Source: Pogona vitticeps (lineage: Eukaryota; Chordata; Lepidosauria; Squamata; Agamidae). From it: a DNA stretch of 64,000 bases. Below are positions 47,461 through 59,676 of the stretch, piece by piece; position 1 is the first letter of the stretch, and the number at the start of each line of letters is the position of its first letter. A program made the position numbers and the translations under genes. The stretch is taken from contig NC_135786.1 of assembly GCF_051106095.1 (NCBI RefSeq), forward strand, positions 90,010,501 through 90,074,500. The letters are read 5' to 3'. The notes under the pieces were generated by a model, which was not told the DNA's origin, searched no databases, and worked only from the letters and a program-made list of their open reading frames with translations.

Positions 47461-48824
47461 AGCCACAGTTACTGATCGCATGGATATAGCGGTCCAGTAA
47501 TTAAATATTTCCCATTAGCAGAATTTTCCTTTGGCTGCATTGTCTCCAATCAGAAGATAGTGTTACCAAATTCATTAGCTTTTCCATCTAGTATAACACT
47601 CAGAATTAATTATTAACTTCACTAACATAAAGATTTCCTTTACTTTGATGTTTATCTATTTATATTTTTATATTTAAAAATCAAGCTGTTTCCCTTCCTT
47701 AAAGATGCTGCCATGCTATTCTGTTACAACAAACACTAATTTAATACACCGGAGGGCTATTTATTTTTAATATGATTAATTCAGAACAACTTGCACTATG
47801 TTGTACATGTCCAATGTAAAGCATAGGAAACGAGAAACACTTGTCATACAGAAATAGCAACAGAATAACAAAGCCAAGAGAACATTAAAACAAAGGCCTT
47901 CTAGAACACCCATATTTTGACCAGAATTCTAATGGAATAAACCTCCAGGCAGAGCTTAGAAAAGTTAATTTTTGGATGCAACCTCCCGAGTCTTCCATCC
48001 AGCATGACCACATGGGCAAGTTACATTTCCAAGCGTTGCCTAGAGGGCATTCCATGAAACAGGTATAGCTATTGAAAAAAGAGTTGATGCATTCAACTGT
48101 GCCTCAGATGTTAGACGAAGGTTATAGACATAAACACCTTGATAGGAAAACAAAGATGCATAAAGAACCCAGGTGTCAGGCCAATGAGGCCTAAAAAGAT
48201 CAGCCAACACCTTAAATTTAGGTTTGGATGGAACTCAACCAGTACCTAGTGCTGATTGGGGGAGAAATTAATGTAATATATGTTCTAGATACCTAAATCC
48301 ATCCAGAAATCAGGTGGCAGAATTTTCCAGCAGTTGACGTTCTCTACCTAAGAAGGTTAAAGCTAGTGATAGATGCTAGCAACTGTTGGGTTTTATAAGT
48401 TAAATGAAAATTTGGGCTGTGGGTTCATTCTGTCAGAAATGCTGGGTGTACCAATGACCCATAATTTACGTGGGAGGCATTGTTCTTGCAGTGGTGAGAC
48501 AAGACTCTCTCATGCTCAAGGCATACTTCTTGGGTGCAATCTGAGCATTCATCGCACATATGTATCTAATTCAGGTTAACAGTATAGTGCAATACACTCG
48601 GTTGGTTCTGAGGCACTAGTATCTATAGAGCCCTCTGGTGGCATCCACAAGACTCCCCCCCCTTCATTTCCACGCCATTTTGAAGTCTATTTTCCTTGCC
48701 TGACTGCTGCAAAATGCACCACTAGCTGTTCCTCATGTTAATTTCACCACGGGCTCACATGAAGTCCTGGTTTAACACCCAGAATGGCAGGCAGTTCTCC
48801 AGTATACAAACGCTTTCTCATCAT
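47461..48824. other. No recognised feature
   Basis: Nothing supported, AT-rich. Confidence 0.35.
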
Positions 48825-48846
48825 GTTTTTTTTTTTTTTTTTTTTT
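48825..48846. repeat. Poly-T tract
   Basis: A run of about 22 T. Confidence 0.95.
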
Positions 48847-49699
48847 GATCACGATAGTGCACGACTGTGGAAACAAGCTGTTTATTTATGGAGTATCAGT
48901 TCCTCGATTTTGGGTGCGATTGTGTAGTTCTGTTAATGGCGAGCAGAGCAGGTGAGGGAAATTCTGTACAAATTAAAATACAGTACTGTATGCTCAAAAT
49001 CTACTCGCCCTTAGAGAGGCGTATTGTGTTGCAGAGGAGACCATTTGCTCACAAACACAGGGTTACATACTCGTGTCTATATGTAAATACAGTATACACA
49101 TAACCACCGTCTGCTGTCTACTAACGAGACGGCAAAGGCTTATTCTCCCATCGTCTCAACGCACCTCGGTGAAATCTCGGAGAAATCAGAATTGACAAGG
49201 AAAACGATCGGTAGATCTTCTCTGTTATTAGCCATGGCCTGCGAGGTGTGGAAAGAGAAGCGACGAGATAATAAAAGCGTCCTCCTCGGCAGTTTTATTT
49301 TTTTCCTACCCCCCACCCCCTTCGCAAGGCGATTCGCTCAGAACAACCTGCGGAGGCTGCAACGCGGTGCCTATTTATTATTTGCCCGGGAAGGCACCGG
49401 GGCGGCCCTAATTGGGGCTTGCATGTAAGGAAACATGCGTGCCTCGGGGAACTGCCAGGGCGCTTCATACAGGGGTCGCCTGAGGATACGCGGTGCCTCT
49501 GCGCGCCCATTTGCCCCACACTTCTCGCCGAGGCAACCAACGAGGGCGAGCTCAGCCGCCTCACCCCTCACGTTGGCGGGGAGAGGAGCGGGAAAGCCTC
49601 GAAGGCTTCTTTTGTCTCCCACCCACTCACACTAACCTCCACCCCCAGCTTCGGGCGGGGGGGGGGAGGGTGAGGGAGCGGGGGGGGGGTTTATAATAG

Positions 49700-49700
<1 letters not shown>

Positions 49701-49731
<31 letters not shown>
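49701..49731. repeat. (CT)n microsatellite in the promoter
   Basis: About 15 CT repeats just upstream of the CCAAT box. CT/GA tracts often sit near vertebrate CpG promoters. Confidence 0.95.
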
Positions 49732-49734
<3 letters not shown>

Positions 49735-49849
49735 GCCACCTCCTCCCGCGCGCTGTGCGCTCCTCTTCTTTCCTCGCCCAGTCAGCGGTTCTGCCAGCCG
49801 GCCTTCCATTGGCAGAGGCGGCCCCGTGACGCGCCCAAGGAGCCGGGCG

Positions 49850-50109
49850 GAGCCTCAAGCCGGAGGAGCGCTGGTCGAAGCCGGTGCTCGAGCTGCCCCC
49901 CCTTTTTTTAATCCCTTCTCCCCGAGGTTCCAGCTGCCCCTCTTCTTCCCTCCCTTTTTCTCTCTCTCTCTCCCCCCCCCGCCGCATCCGCTGCCGAGGT
50001 GTGGTGCGGAGGAACCGGTGGCCGGGTGCGCCCCCCCCGAGGCAGAGCGGGCCGGCTGGCCGGCAGAGTCCAGGAGGGGAGGCGGTGGCGGCGGCGGCAG
50101 CTGGAGCAG
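49850..50109 (+). other. Candidate first exon (5' UTR) of the plus-strand host gene
   Basis: GC-rich stretch ending at GGAGCAG|GTAAGCG (50109/50110), a near-consensus donor. The exon start is not defined and no convincing coding start is seen, so it is probably untranslated. The gene cannot be named because later exons are not recognised in the remaining 14 kb, which would then be intron 1. Confidence 0.5.
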
Positions 50110-50200
50110 GTAAGCGAGGTTAGGAGTTGGGGCCAGGGGAGAGGCATGGCGGGAGCGGGAGCACCTGTCAAGAGGGTTTTGCCTCGATCTTCCCGCCGAG

Positions 50201-53100
50201 GGTCTCTCCCCCACCTGCTCTTTTCCTGACCTTTCCCGTCGGAGAGGGTCATGGCCTTCCTTGCGTGTGTGTATGGCGCAAACTACCTGTGCCTTCCCGT
50301 CTCCTTTCTATAAGAAACGTTTTTTTAAATTTCTCTTTCCGCTTTTGGCCATATTATCTCCACCCCTGTCCCCCCCCCCCAAAAAAAGCCAATTCCTGAA
50401 AATTAAGAAAACATGCCTCAGGGCATGTGTCAAGTGCTTTTTCTTGTCCAGCAGCTGTACAGTATTAGTGAGTTGCAGCAAAGGCAGTTAATGGCAGGAT
50501 CTTATGCAAGACTGTTTCTAATTTGAATAGAAGTGGACTCTAGAGCACAAAAGGCATTTGCTATGAAGTAATATATTTGTGAGTACTTACATGGCTCTTG
50601 CTTGATTCCTGCTTCAGCACCAAGAAGCTGCTGCCCACTGTCAAGCGATTTTAAAAGGGGGCAATGGCCAGCAGAAAGGATATGTACGTAGTACCTAGGT
50701 GGGAATTGGGAGCCTGGCAGTTTCTGGGTGAAGACTAGCATTCTACCTATGATAGAAGTAACTTTTTGGTCTGAAAAAAGAAATTCTTCCTGCGAAGTGA
50801 ATGTGTGTTGAAACCACTTCAAATACATGTTATAACATCTTTCTGTCCCCACGTTCTTTTACAAAATTGGTCCTCTTGTTCATACAGGTCAAACTTCTGC
50901 TTCCTTAAACAAGCCTGTGCAATGGCCGACTTAGAATTAGTTAGGAGTTAATATTTCATCTTGTACTTTCCTAGCAAGTTCATTGTGAACCGGGCCTCTT
51001 GCAAATTCCAGTGAAACTCTTTGAACCAACGAGGTCTGTAGTGCTCAGGTGACGTAGAGTTTAATTACCCATATGTGATTGAAGTCAGAGATGTTAAGAT
51101 GTTGACAAAATTAAAGAAGGTAAATAGAAAAAATATTGAGGTACTTTAAAGTCTTTTAAAAATCTGTTTCATTGTGAACTGTTATGGGTTGAAATCAACT
51201 TCTTGAGATATTGAACCATTAAAGCTCACACTAAAACAATTTTTTTTAGTCTTTGAAGAGTCATCGTATTTTGTCCTTGTTCTCTCCCCACCTCTTTTAA
51301 TTTTGCTGACTTACTGAGAGACTAATATGGGCACATCTTTGGAAGACTGGGGATGTTTTTCATCTACAGTTCTTGAGCTTTCCTGTAATTGTCCTAAGAA
51401 ATAGAGCTTTACTATATATTGTTGTAAAAATGTGTCTTTGGGGTGTGTTTGTTCATGTCGTTTAATATGAAATGGTGGTCCATGTGCTCTAACATGTAGC
51501 TGGCTTATGAAATCTTTGGACTGAAGTAGGTTATTGGTTATGTTCCCAGAGTATGCATTCATGCCAGTAGATCCTGGCTTGTCCAAAGCTGCTCTGTCTA
51601 GGTTAAAGATATGCAGAAGCCCTTACTTATGCCTCCTGCGGTAGTGAAGTAGTGGGAACAGAAAGTGTAGACAGGGTGGAAGGAATGTTAGCTAGATTCT
51701 AAATGTGAGTTTCAATAGGTAAAATATGATATCAGAAAGAAACCATTTTGCACAAAATCTGAAATTACCATAGAAATATAATCTAGAACCTGCAGAAAAT
51801 TCTAGTGTAATTGATCAAATTTGATCTTGGACTATGACTCTGTTCGCAAGTGACAGTAGATGCTTTGATTATTTTTTGTAAGCATTTTCCAGGGAATCCA
51901 GCATGCACCTAAATAAATTGCTGAACCAAACACACATACACTTCAGAAAAATAAGAATACAGGACCAAATCTGCCCCTTTATCTGGTGTGTAAATACTTC
52001 TTGACAGAGGCTGATATGGCACTGCTGGATTTCTTATACTGAGGCTTATTTATTTAACATATTTTCATCTGACTTAAAATGTGCTCAAGGCACCTTGTGG
52101 TTAAATCTTAAATAAAATAGGTACACACACACACAAAAGAAATGTAGTAGTAACAGAATAATTCTGAAATCATTAACTAACGACTCAGGAAAATGAAATG
52201 GGCTTAGTGACCATTCCTCAACTAGGTTTCTATAGATACTTTTAAGTACAGTACCCATTAAGCCACATTGCAAATGAATGGTTAGGCATTTTGGAAGCTG
52301 TAGTCCAAAGCATATGGAGAGTATCTGGCTCCATACACACACAGCTGTGAGGAAATTTCATTGAACACACTGGAGCTTCTTTCTGAGTAAACACTTGCAT
52401 TTTAACGCTATATTCATGTCCCTTGTGGGCCTGCAGAAATAGAGAGGCCTAAAATAATGTTCGTTAGGCATGCAAGGAATAGAATTATATTGAAAAGGTC
52501 CAAAATCCTTTCTAAAAGTCCCAAAATATATGCCAGCCATCCAGCTAGCACAAGTAACTGCTGGGGGTTGGGGGCATTCTGTTAAGCAAAATATGTTCTC
52601 CCCTGGCAGAGCATGAAAACTGGGATCAGCTTGTCCCATTGCCTCTGTAGATGTTTCTAATCACCCCTTTTTACTTTAAGATTAACAGAATGGGTTTAGA
52701 GTAAGTAAAAGATGGTGCTCTTATTGTTTTAGGCTTGGCAACAAAATACAATATTATGTATAACAGTGGTTAGAATAAAATATTTTTGTGTGTTTCCACT
52801 TTTTGGTGTGAAATGGATTTAGCATCCTAAATCAAATAAGCCCATACTTAGAGCTAATGTGACATTAACTGCTAACTTGGAATCACTTGCTCCCAAAGTG
52901 AGAGCTAAGTTTGACTATAATGTGGTTTCTACATGCTTTAAAACCCTGATTCTTTTTCATTTAGTGCATTTTCTTTTTTTTAACTTGACTGTGGAGCAAA
53001 CATGTAAGCTTTTCAATACTGACAATGAAAACTTAAACCTGGATGTTTGTGTGTTTTATTATGCTTACCTTATGTTTGATCCACAAAGCAAAACCCAGCA
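50201..53100. other. Probable first intron, no recognised gene
   Basis: AT-rich with scattered LINE-tail-like scraps (about 52045-52100) and a short hAT-like scrap (about 52270-52330). No coding exon is supported. Confidence 0.4.
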
Positions 53101-53106
53101 GATATG

Positions 53107-53290
53107 ACTCATCTTGGATAAGTATCTGTTTAAATCCATCAGAAGAAAATAAAAGGGACTGAAAATGACTGCATTATCCTGTCCCTAAGTGGAAATTCAT
53201 CTTAGATGAGTGTCTGTTTAAATCCATCAGAATAAAATAAAAGGGACTGAAAATGATTACAGTATATTACCCTGTTCCTAAGTGGAAACC
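53107..53290. repeat. Tandem duplication of an 88-bp unit
   Basis: TCTGTTTAAATCCATCAGAA and AAAAGGGACTGAAAATGA occur twice, about 88-90 bp apart, in otherwise single-copy DNA. Confidence 0.9.
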
Positions 53291-54090
53291 TTGGCACATG
53301 TTGAGGGGCTCAATTGTATCTGTTGAGTTATAATTGCATGTGAGCAGATTAAGCATTGCTCCTCCTTTTGTGTTATATGTATCTAAGACTTTAAAATGTC
53401 TGCCATGGATCAACTGTTGGCTTGTGCTGTCTGATTAGCAAATATAGAACATGAATGATGATGATATTATTGTTGCCATCTTGCTTTTCTGCTGCAGATA
53501 CCCAGAGCAATGTACATATTATGAAACCACTATAATATTAAAAATACATCTAATAACAATATCCACAAACAATAACAAAAACCAATAGCGCTAACACAAC
53601 AGAAACAAGAAGATACTACACATTCAGACTAATAAGAATAAAAGAAATAGTCATATATCAGAAAAACATTTCCCAGTTATGGGGCAAGAGAAGTCTTTGT
53701 CTCTTGTGGTCAGTCAATAAATATTCTGGGATGGCATGGGCAGTCAAGCATTTGACGTTGGTCTTAATTTAACTGTGGTGTTGTGTTTTTTTAACTCTTT
53801 AAAATATAATGTGGTACTTAAAATGTATTCGCTTAGCAGATTCTCAGTGATGTTTCCCAAATATGCTTCAATGCATATGTCACTGGCAAAGCTTTGGTGG
53901 TCTGTAAGAGAATAAGGATCAGTTGGAGGACATCATGAGGGTGGGTAGCTGGTCTGCTCTGTGAGTGTTTCCTTAATTGTCAGCAAAGAGTTCTACCACT
54001 ATGGTAGTCAAATATGCAGTAGAAGCCAAGAGGAGAGATTCCAGTGATGAATCAGGGCTGGCCTTAGATCTACTGAATCCAAAGCCATAT
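53291..54090. other. No recognised feature
   Basis: A decayed LINE tail may lie near 53460-53560. Nothing else is supported. Confidence 0.3.
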
Positions 54091-54091
54091 A

Positions 54092-54537
54092 CAGTGGTGC
54101 CTCGCTAGACAATTGCTTTGTTTAACGACTAATTCGCTTTACGATGAGGTTTTCGGAGCGATCTTGCGCTCCGTTTAACAATGTTTCCTATGGGCGATTT
54201 TTGCTTTACGATGTTAGGGACCTTGCCTCACAAGACAGTTAAATTTTAGGTCCCTGTTTTTCACTTTACGATGTTTTGACAGCTCGGGTTTGCTTCGCTA
54301 AATGGGTTTTTTAATGGTCGCTGTTTCGTTAGACAGCTGTCTTCGCTTGGGAAATGCATTTTGCTTAACTATGTTTCCTGTGGTGATTTTCGCTTTACGA
54401 TGACAGTCCGTTCTCATTGGAACGGATTATCCGGTTTTCAATGCTTTTCTATGGAAAACCGTGTTTCGCTTAACGACAATTTTGCTTGACAGCGATTTTT
54501 GCGGAACGCATTAACCTCGTCTTGCGAGGCACCACTG
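54092..54537. mobile_element. pogo/Tigger-like MITE, copy C
   Basis: CAGTGGTGCCTCGCTAGAC at the left, CTTGCGAGGCACCACTG at the right, TA on both sides. The interior has repeated GCTTTACGATG-type blocks; this subfamily differs from copies A and B inside. Confidence 0.9.
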
Positions 54538-56085
54538 TAATTGTTAGACGCTTCATCTGAATAACCTCACAAGGGTAAGGGTTATGCCAGCTGTGGTGCA
54601 GGGGGGAAAAACAGAAAGGAAAAAAGAGAGAAGGATAAAACACACGCTCTGACCTGGTGCTGCAAGACCAGCAAGGCTTGGAAAACGGTCTTTTCTCTGC
54701 CACAGACTGTACCCACATTGCACTTCGTGGAATTGTTCTGCTGGTGGTATACTCCAAAAGGCTAGCATTGACATTTCAGGCTTTATTCTGCATGAGCATG
54801 CAGAGGGTTGCCCTGCATGTCTTGCCTTCAGTGAAAATGTTAGGTTTACAAAATGATACTTTCCAACCATTTAACCTACCCCTATGTTCTCAGAACAGCT
54901 TATAAATACTAAATTCCATTGAACCTAATAAGATATTAAGCATGTTAATTTTGAAAGGCATATATTTCCCTCTAAAATAGTGAATCCATATTATGTAAAG
55001 TTGAATCCATGTGTATTTTAAATGTTTAAGTAATCATACTGAAAGGTATACATCTTGTATAGTATTAAAAATCAGGACCAGTTTTATAAGTCAAGGAGTG
55101 CCTTTAGGGTAGAACATAGGCAACTGAACTCTCGTCCCTTCTCAATTTTTCTCCATCTTGTGCCTTATACTAGCTTTGCACAGGAGTATGCATCTGCTTC
55201 TGGCTGATGGTATTCCTTCTGTTATGCTAGTGCAAGAACTCAGGTCTGCTTGTTATGCAATCAAAGTACATTTTTGTGACATTATGCCAGCTCAGTTATT
55301 GTTTGAAATTCTGACTGCTTATTTTGTTGACACGAAATACTCTAGATTGACATTTCTGCCTTGGTTGTGTAACAATAAAGGCAACTGAGGCATGTATTCC
55401 ACAATTTACATTTGAGTTGAAAATAGCTAGGACAGCCCAAGCAAAGTTTAAATTAAACAGGCATACAGTACTTTGGAATTTTTGTTTGGCTGCTGCATTG
55501 ATAGTGGAATCAAATGGCAGCGAGATGCTGATACTGTATTCATGATGCAGAGTAAATATTAGGTGTTAAGTTTAAATATTGGCTACTCTTACCTTAACTC
55601 TACTTCAGCAGAACTCTAAGAATGTGCCTGAAGCAGTCTGAAACCTTGAAATTAACTAAGGTGGGGGTAGGAGATTTTGAGTTTTCACTTTTGCAGTTGC
55701 TTTTACAAAATAATAATTCTAGCATTGATTGGACTGTATTGTATTTCCAAAGGTAAACTGATGACGGTGGGAAGCAGGAAACACCCTTGAATAATATAGT
55801 TACTTTGTACATACTTTTACCATGAGCAGTAGTGTTTTGCATGAGTTTTAATATCTAGAATAAGTACTTTTGTAAAAGGTCTTATTGGAGGCATTGGCTG
55901 CACTGCATTGTGAGGATTGAAAGGATGCTTACTAAAATGTTGGAGTGGTTTGCTGTGCTGGATTGTTGTGGCAAAAGCAACAAGTATCATAATGGTTAAA
56001 AGACGTATTTTTGAGTATATACATTTCTGGATTAGTTTGCTAAAATTTGTCCCATGAAATGTTATCCTGACTTAGAGGCTTATAA
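54538..56085. other. No recognised feature
   Basis: Intron-like DNA, no supported exon. Confidence 0.35.
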
Positions 56086-56088
56086 CTA

Positions 56089-56521
56089 CAGTGGTGCCTC
56101 GCATTACAATGTTAATTCGTTCCAGCGAAATCGCTGTAGAACGAAAATGTCATGATGCGAAATAAAAAAGCCCATAGAAACGCATTAAAACCCAATTAAT
56201 GCATTCCTATGGGCTTGAAACTCACGGTCCAGCGAAGATCCTCCATAGTGCGGCCATTTTCGCTGCCCATGCAGCAAGAATCCATTCCAGAAAAGAGCGG
56301 GGAGCCATTTTTTTAACCCGGCGGCCATTTTGAAACCGCCGATCAGCTGGCCGAAAATCGTCATTTTGCGAGAATCGGTTCCCGAAGCAGGGAACCGATC
56401 ATCGCAAAGCGAAAAAACCCCATTTAAAACATCGTAAAGCAATCGCTTTTGCGATCACAAAAAGTTTGTTGTGATGCGATTTCATTGTTAAATGGGGCGC
56501 TCATCTTGCGAGGCACCACTG
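56089..56521. mobile_element. pogo/Tigger-like MITE, copy D
   Basis: CAGTGGTGCCTCGCATTAC at the left, CTTGCGAGGCACCACTG at the right, TA on both sides. Contains GCGGCCATTTT blocks as in copy B. Confidence 0.9.
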
Positions 56522-56530
56522 TATTATTAC

Positions 56531-56534
<4 letters not shown>

Positions 56535-56569
<35 letters not shown>
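56535..56569. repeat. (AC)n microsatellite
   Basis: About 17 AC repeats just beyond the end of copy D. Confidence 0.95.
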
Positions 56570-56571
<2 letters not shown>

Positions 56572-57295
56572 ATAAGAGCAACTAAGAGACAGAAGTATTA
56601 AAACAACATGTTTCAGCTTCCACTTTCAGGAATCTAAATGGTGAAGTGCCAAATGTACGTACAGTGACAATTACACATAACATTGTTGGATGATATTCTG
56701 TGCTTGCTTTGTGCAACTTTATTTCACTATAACTGCAAGGTGCCACAAATGTTGGCTTGCTAGTCATCCCCTTGTTATCTTTGGCAACGATGCCCTATCC
56801 TCCTTCCACTTCTTTGATGTATGCAGAGAGGGCTTGGGGTGGGGCTGCAGGTGTCTGGGTGTTACAAAATGATACAGTAGAGCTTACATGCAGGGTGTGT
56901 CTGTTACATTGATTTTAACTAGGAGAGATTATGCTGATCTATATTGCCCTAATTTATTACTGGTATAGAACGGAGAGCAGAATGTCTCTGCCCTTGCAGG
57001 TGGCGAGGAATGGCTAGGCCAGCTTGGGCTGTCCCATTCCTAACATGGGGGATAACCTCAGTATTCAGTAAAAGTCTTGTTGTGAATGCATATGTAGAAA
57101 GACAGGAGCTCTGTACTCCACCGGAGGTCACTTATATCTAGTGCTGTATTTGCATAAGATTTTCCAGAAGTCTTGGAGAAGTTCATTACCTTGGATAGCT
57201 CCTTGCAATATAGTAAGCCTAATGAAATATACATGCAAACTTAACAAAAAAAACCCCATAAAATAAATTATTTTTTAGACAACATTAAGATTAGC
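56570..57295. other. No recognised feature
   Basis: Nothing supported. Confidence 0.3.
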
Positions 57296-57299
57296 ATAA

Positions 57300-57717
57300 G
57301 AATGTGAGACAAGAGGCGAGAGAGTAGAGGCTCTTGCTAGAGTGTCGTCCTCCCTGAAGAAGGAGGAAGAGGTGCAGACTGACCCACATACACCACCCGC
57401 GGAGACTATGCAATGGGGAGCTGATACCTGTGAGTTAGAGAGGGGAAGAACTGGCAGGAAGAGGAGAAAGAGGGAGGTCCGTCGTGAAGGTGGGAATGGG
57501 TGATATGAAAGGGGAGGTTGATGTGATACCAGGAGGTTAGGAGCTGATATGGGTGGAAGACCCGTGGACCGGAAAGTGGGAAAATGTACGAGTCCCTAGG
57601 GAAGAGGCAGATTATCGGAGGAGATGGGGTTTGCCTCCCTATCCTTCATACTGTATTGGGGAGAATCCGAAGCCTGGGAGTGGTGTAGAAAGCTCCGAGA
57701 AGAAAAGGAAGCCGTGG

Positions 57718-57774
<57 letters not shown>

Positions 57775-58240
57775 AGGACTATGGTGTTTGGAGAAGGCCC
57801 ACAGGAGGGGATATTTGATGGACCATGGGCTCCCAACTGAAGAGAGGAGAACCCCCTTGAATATGGGGGGGGGTGAGAGGCAAGGAGACCACCCAGTTAT
57901 TAGAGACAGAGACGGAACCTGTTGATTTAGAGAACAATAACCCCTTTTTGAAGGGACCATGGAACAATCTGAGTTACAACCTGTTGGAAAAAGACGTTTG
58001 GATGCCCTCTTGGGACCCATTGGCCAAGGGAGACAATGTTGAAGTAGAGATTGACCAAGCGGACCTATGCTTGTTCAACCATTTCCTTGGCTCTGAGGAG
58101 GAGTGGGATAATTCTCCAAATAACTAAGAAGCAGCCATTTTGTAATGCAGAACAGTGTACTGTAAAGCATATCACCATTTATTGCTAATAACTGTACACT
58201 ACTTCTAGAGTTTTAGAGTTACCACCCACATGTCTCTTCT
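57300..58240 (+). mobile_element. Gmr1-family LTR/leader fossil
   Basis: Related to the 3' LTR at 39.8-40.7 kb. Both have a promoter-like GATATxAAAGGGG block followed by GAGTCCC(T/C)A(G/A)GGA and the peptide-level similarity RVP(R/K)EEAD. It contains a GA microsatellite at 57724-57768 and an A/T-rich polyadenylation-like end near 58170. No gag or pol is seen. It is a solo or truncated LTR fossil. Confidence 0.55.
57724..57768. repeat. (GA)n microsatellite
   Basis: About 22 GA repeats within the LTR-like fossil. Confidence 0.95.
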
Positions 58241-58264
58241 CTTATATTTCTGTTTCTCCTTCCC

Positions 58265-59122
58265 ATCTGATTCCAGGGAAGCCATTTTGTACTTAGACCG
58301 GTGTATGTTGATAGTAATGGACTGGATAAGAGCTAACAAATGGAAACTTAATCCAGACAAGACAGAGGTGATCCTGGTCAGTCACAAGGCAAATCAGGTG
58401 ATAAGAGATTATGCTTCCCCTGAAAAGTCAGATTTGCAGTTTGGGTGCCAGGAATGCATCTGCACAGTTAAAACTGCTGCACCAATTGTGTCCATTCCTT
58501 GAGACGCTCTACTTGGGGCTGCCTTTGAAGAGCGGAAACTTCCGCTGGTTCAAAATGCTTCAGCCAGACTGCTGACTGGCACTGGTTACAGGAAGCATGT
58601 AGCTGCCTTATTACAACAGCTTCGCTGCCAGCCAGTTTCTGGGCCCAATTCAAAGTGCTGAGGTTTGTTTTTTTTTTTTAACCTATAAAGCCCTATGTGG
58701 CTTGGATCCAGGCTATTTGAAGGATTGTATCACCCCATATGAGCCTTCTTAAATCTTGAGATCTTCTGGGGACATCAAGCTCTTGGTACCACCGTCTTCC
58801 CAAGGACACAAGAGAGGGCCTTCTCTGTGGCTGCTCTCAGGCTTTGGATTGCGCTGCCCCGAAAAAGTCAGGTTAGCCTCATCCCTCTCGTCCTTCGGTC
58901 GTCAGACAAACACCTTCCTTTTCAGGCAGGCGTGAAAAGGTGTCTCAGGAATGTTTTCTTGATTAACTTAAAGATTTTTTTAAAAGTCTTAAAATTGTTT
59001 TTAATCTTAATATATATTTATTTGTTTTTACTATATTTATATGCTGATTGTTTTATACTTGTGAGCCGCTTTGGGTTCTGTATGAGGAGAAAGGCAGCAT
59101 ACAAATAATTTAAATAAATAAA
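58265..59122 (+). mobile_element. L2-like LINE 3' portion
   Basis: Reads MDWIRANKWKLNPDKTEVIL at about 58310-58375, the conserved L2/CR1-superfamily reverse-transcriptase block. Then a decayed C-terminal region, and a 3' tail (GAGCCGCTTTGGGTTCTGTA, AATAAATAAATAAA) ending near 59122. It is 5'-truncated and shifted in several places. Same family as 8475-9515. Confidence 0.85.
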
Positions 59123-59676
59123 CATTGGCCAAGAAGGTGGAGAGAAAGTAAAGCAAGAATTTGCCAAACCAAGTAATGATTTGGTGTGTTTTTTTTAATC
59201 TGCAGGACTTAATCTTGCTGGTTTAATAAACCATAATAAAAAGAAATTAGTATGTTACATTATAAATCAATAAACCACTTCATTTGTTCACCACATTTCC
59301 ACAAACAGTCTATGCAGAGTGGTACATAAAGAAGCAAGACAGAGAAGAAACTGTACATTCTTAAGAAAAATCAAAGTTTAATCCTATTGCCAGTTTCTTT
59401 TTTTAACGAAAAAACCCACATCCTTTGTGTTTAGTAACAGGAAGAAAAGGGTGTGGAAGAAAATAGCAACAACAACAAGGCTTTAGTGAAAAGAGGGGCA
59501 AAAATTTGCAACTCCAGATATTGATATATTTATTTACTTTATTTTTAGCCCACCTTTCTCCCATTGAAGGGACACAAGGCAGCATACAACTAAAAATACT
59601 GCAGTTTCTAATGTGTTGTTTCATATGTTAATATTTCAGTATTTTTGTAAAGATTTTTAAAAATCACCCTTAGTTT
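59123..59676. other. Short LINE-tail scrap, otherwise unannotated
   Basis: TTTAGCCCACCTTTCTCCC near 59547 is a LINE tail in reverse. No gene is supported. Confidence 0.35.

Larger units (their letters stand above)
49430..50200 (+). promoter_or_regulatory. CpG-island promoter of a plus-strand host gene
   Basis: Strong rise in GC and CpG. It has an inverted CCAAT box (CCATTGG at about 49807), GC boxes (GGGCGGAGCC at about 49844) and a long CT tract just upstream (49701-49731). The most likely transcription start lies between the CCAAT box and about 49900. No TATA box is seen at the expected place. Confidence 0.75.

Noticed and set aside
49500-50250. Several 60-119-codon frames in the GC-rich region
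   Set aside because: Long frames are expected in CpG islands because stops are AT-rich. They overlap in all frames and show no domain.
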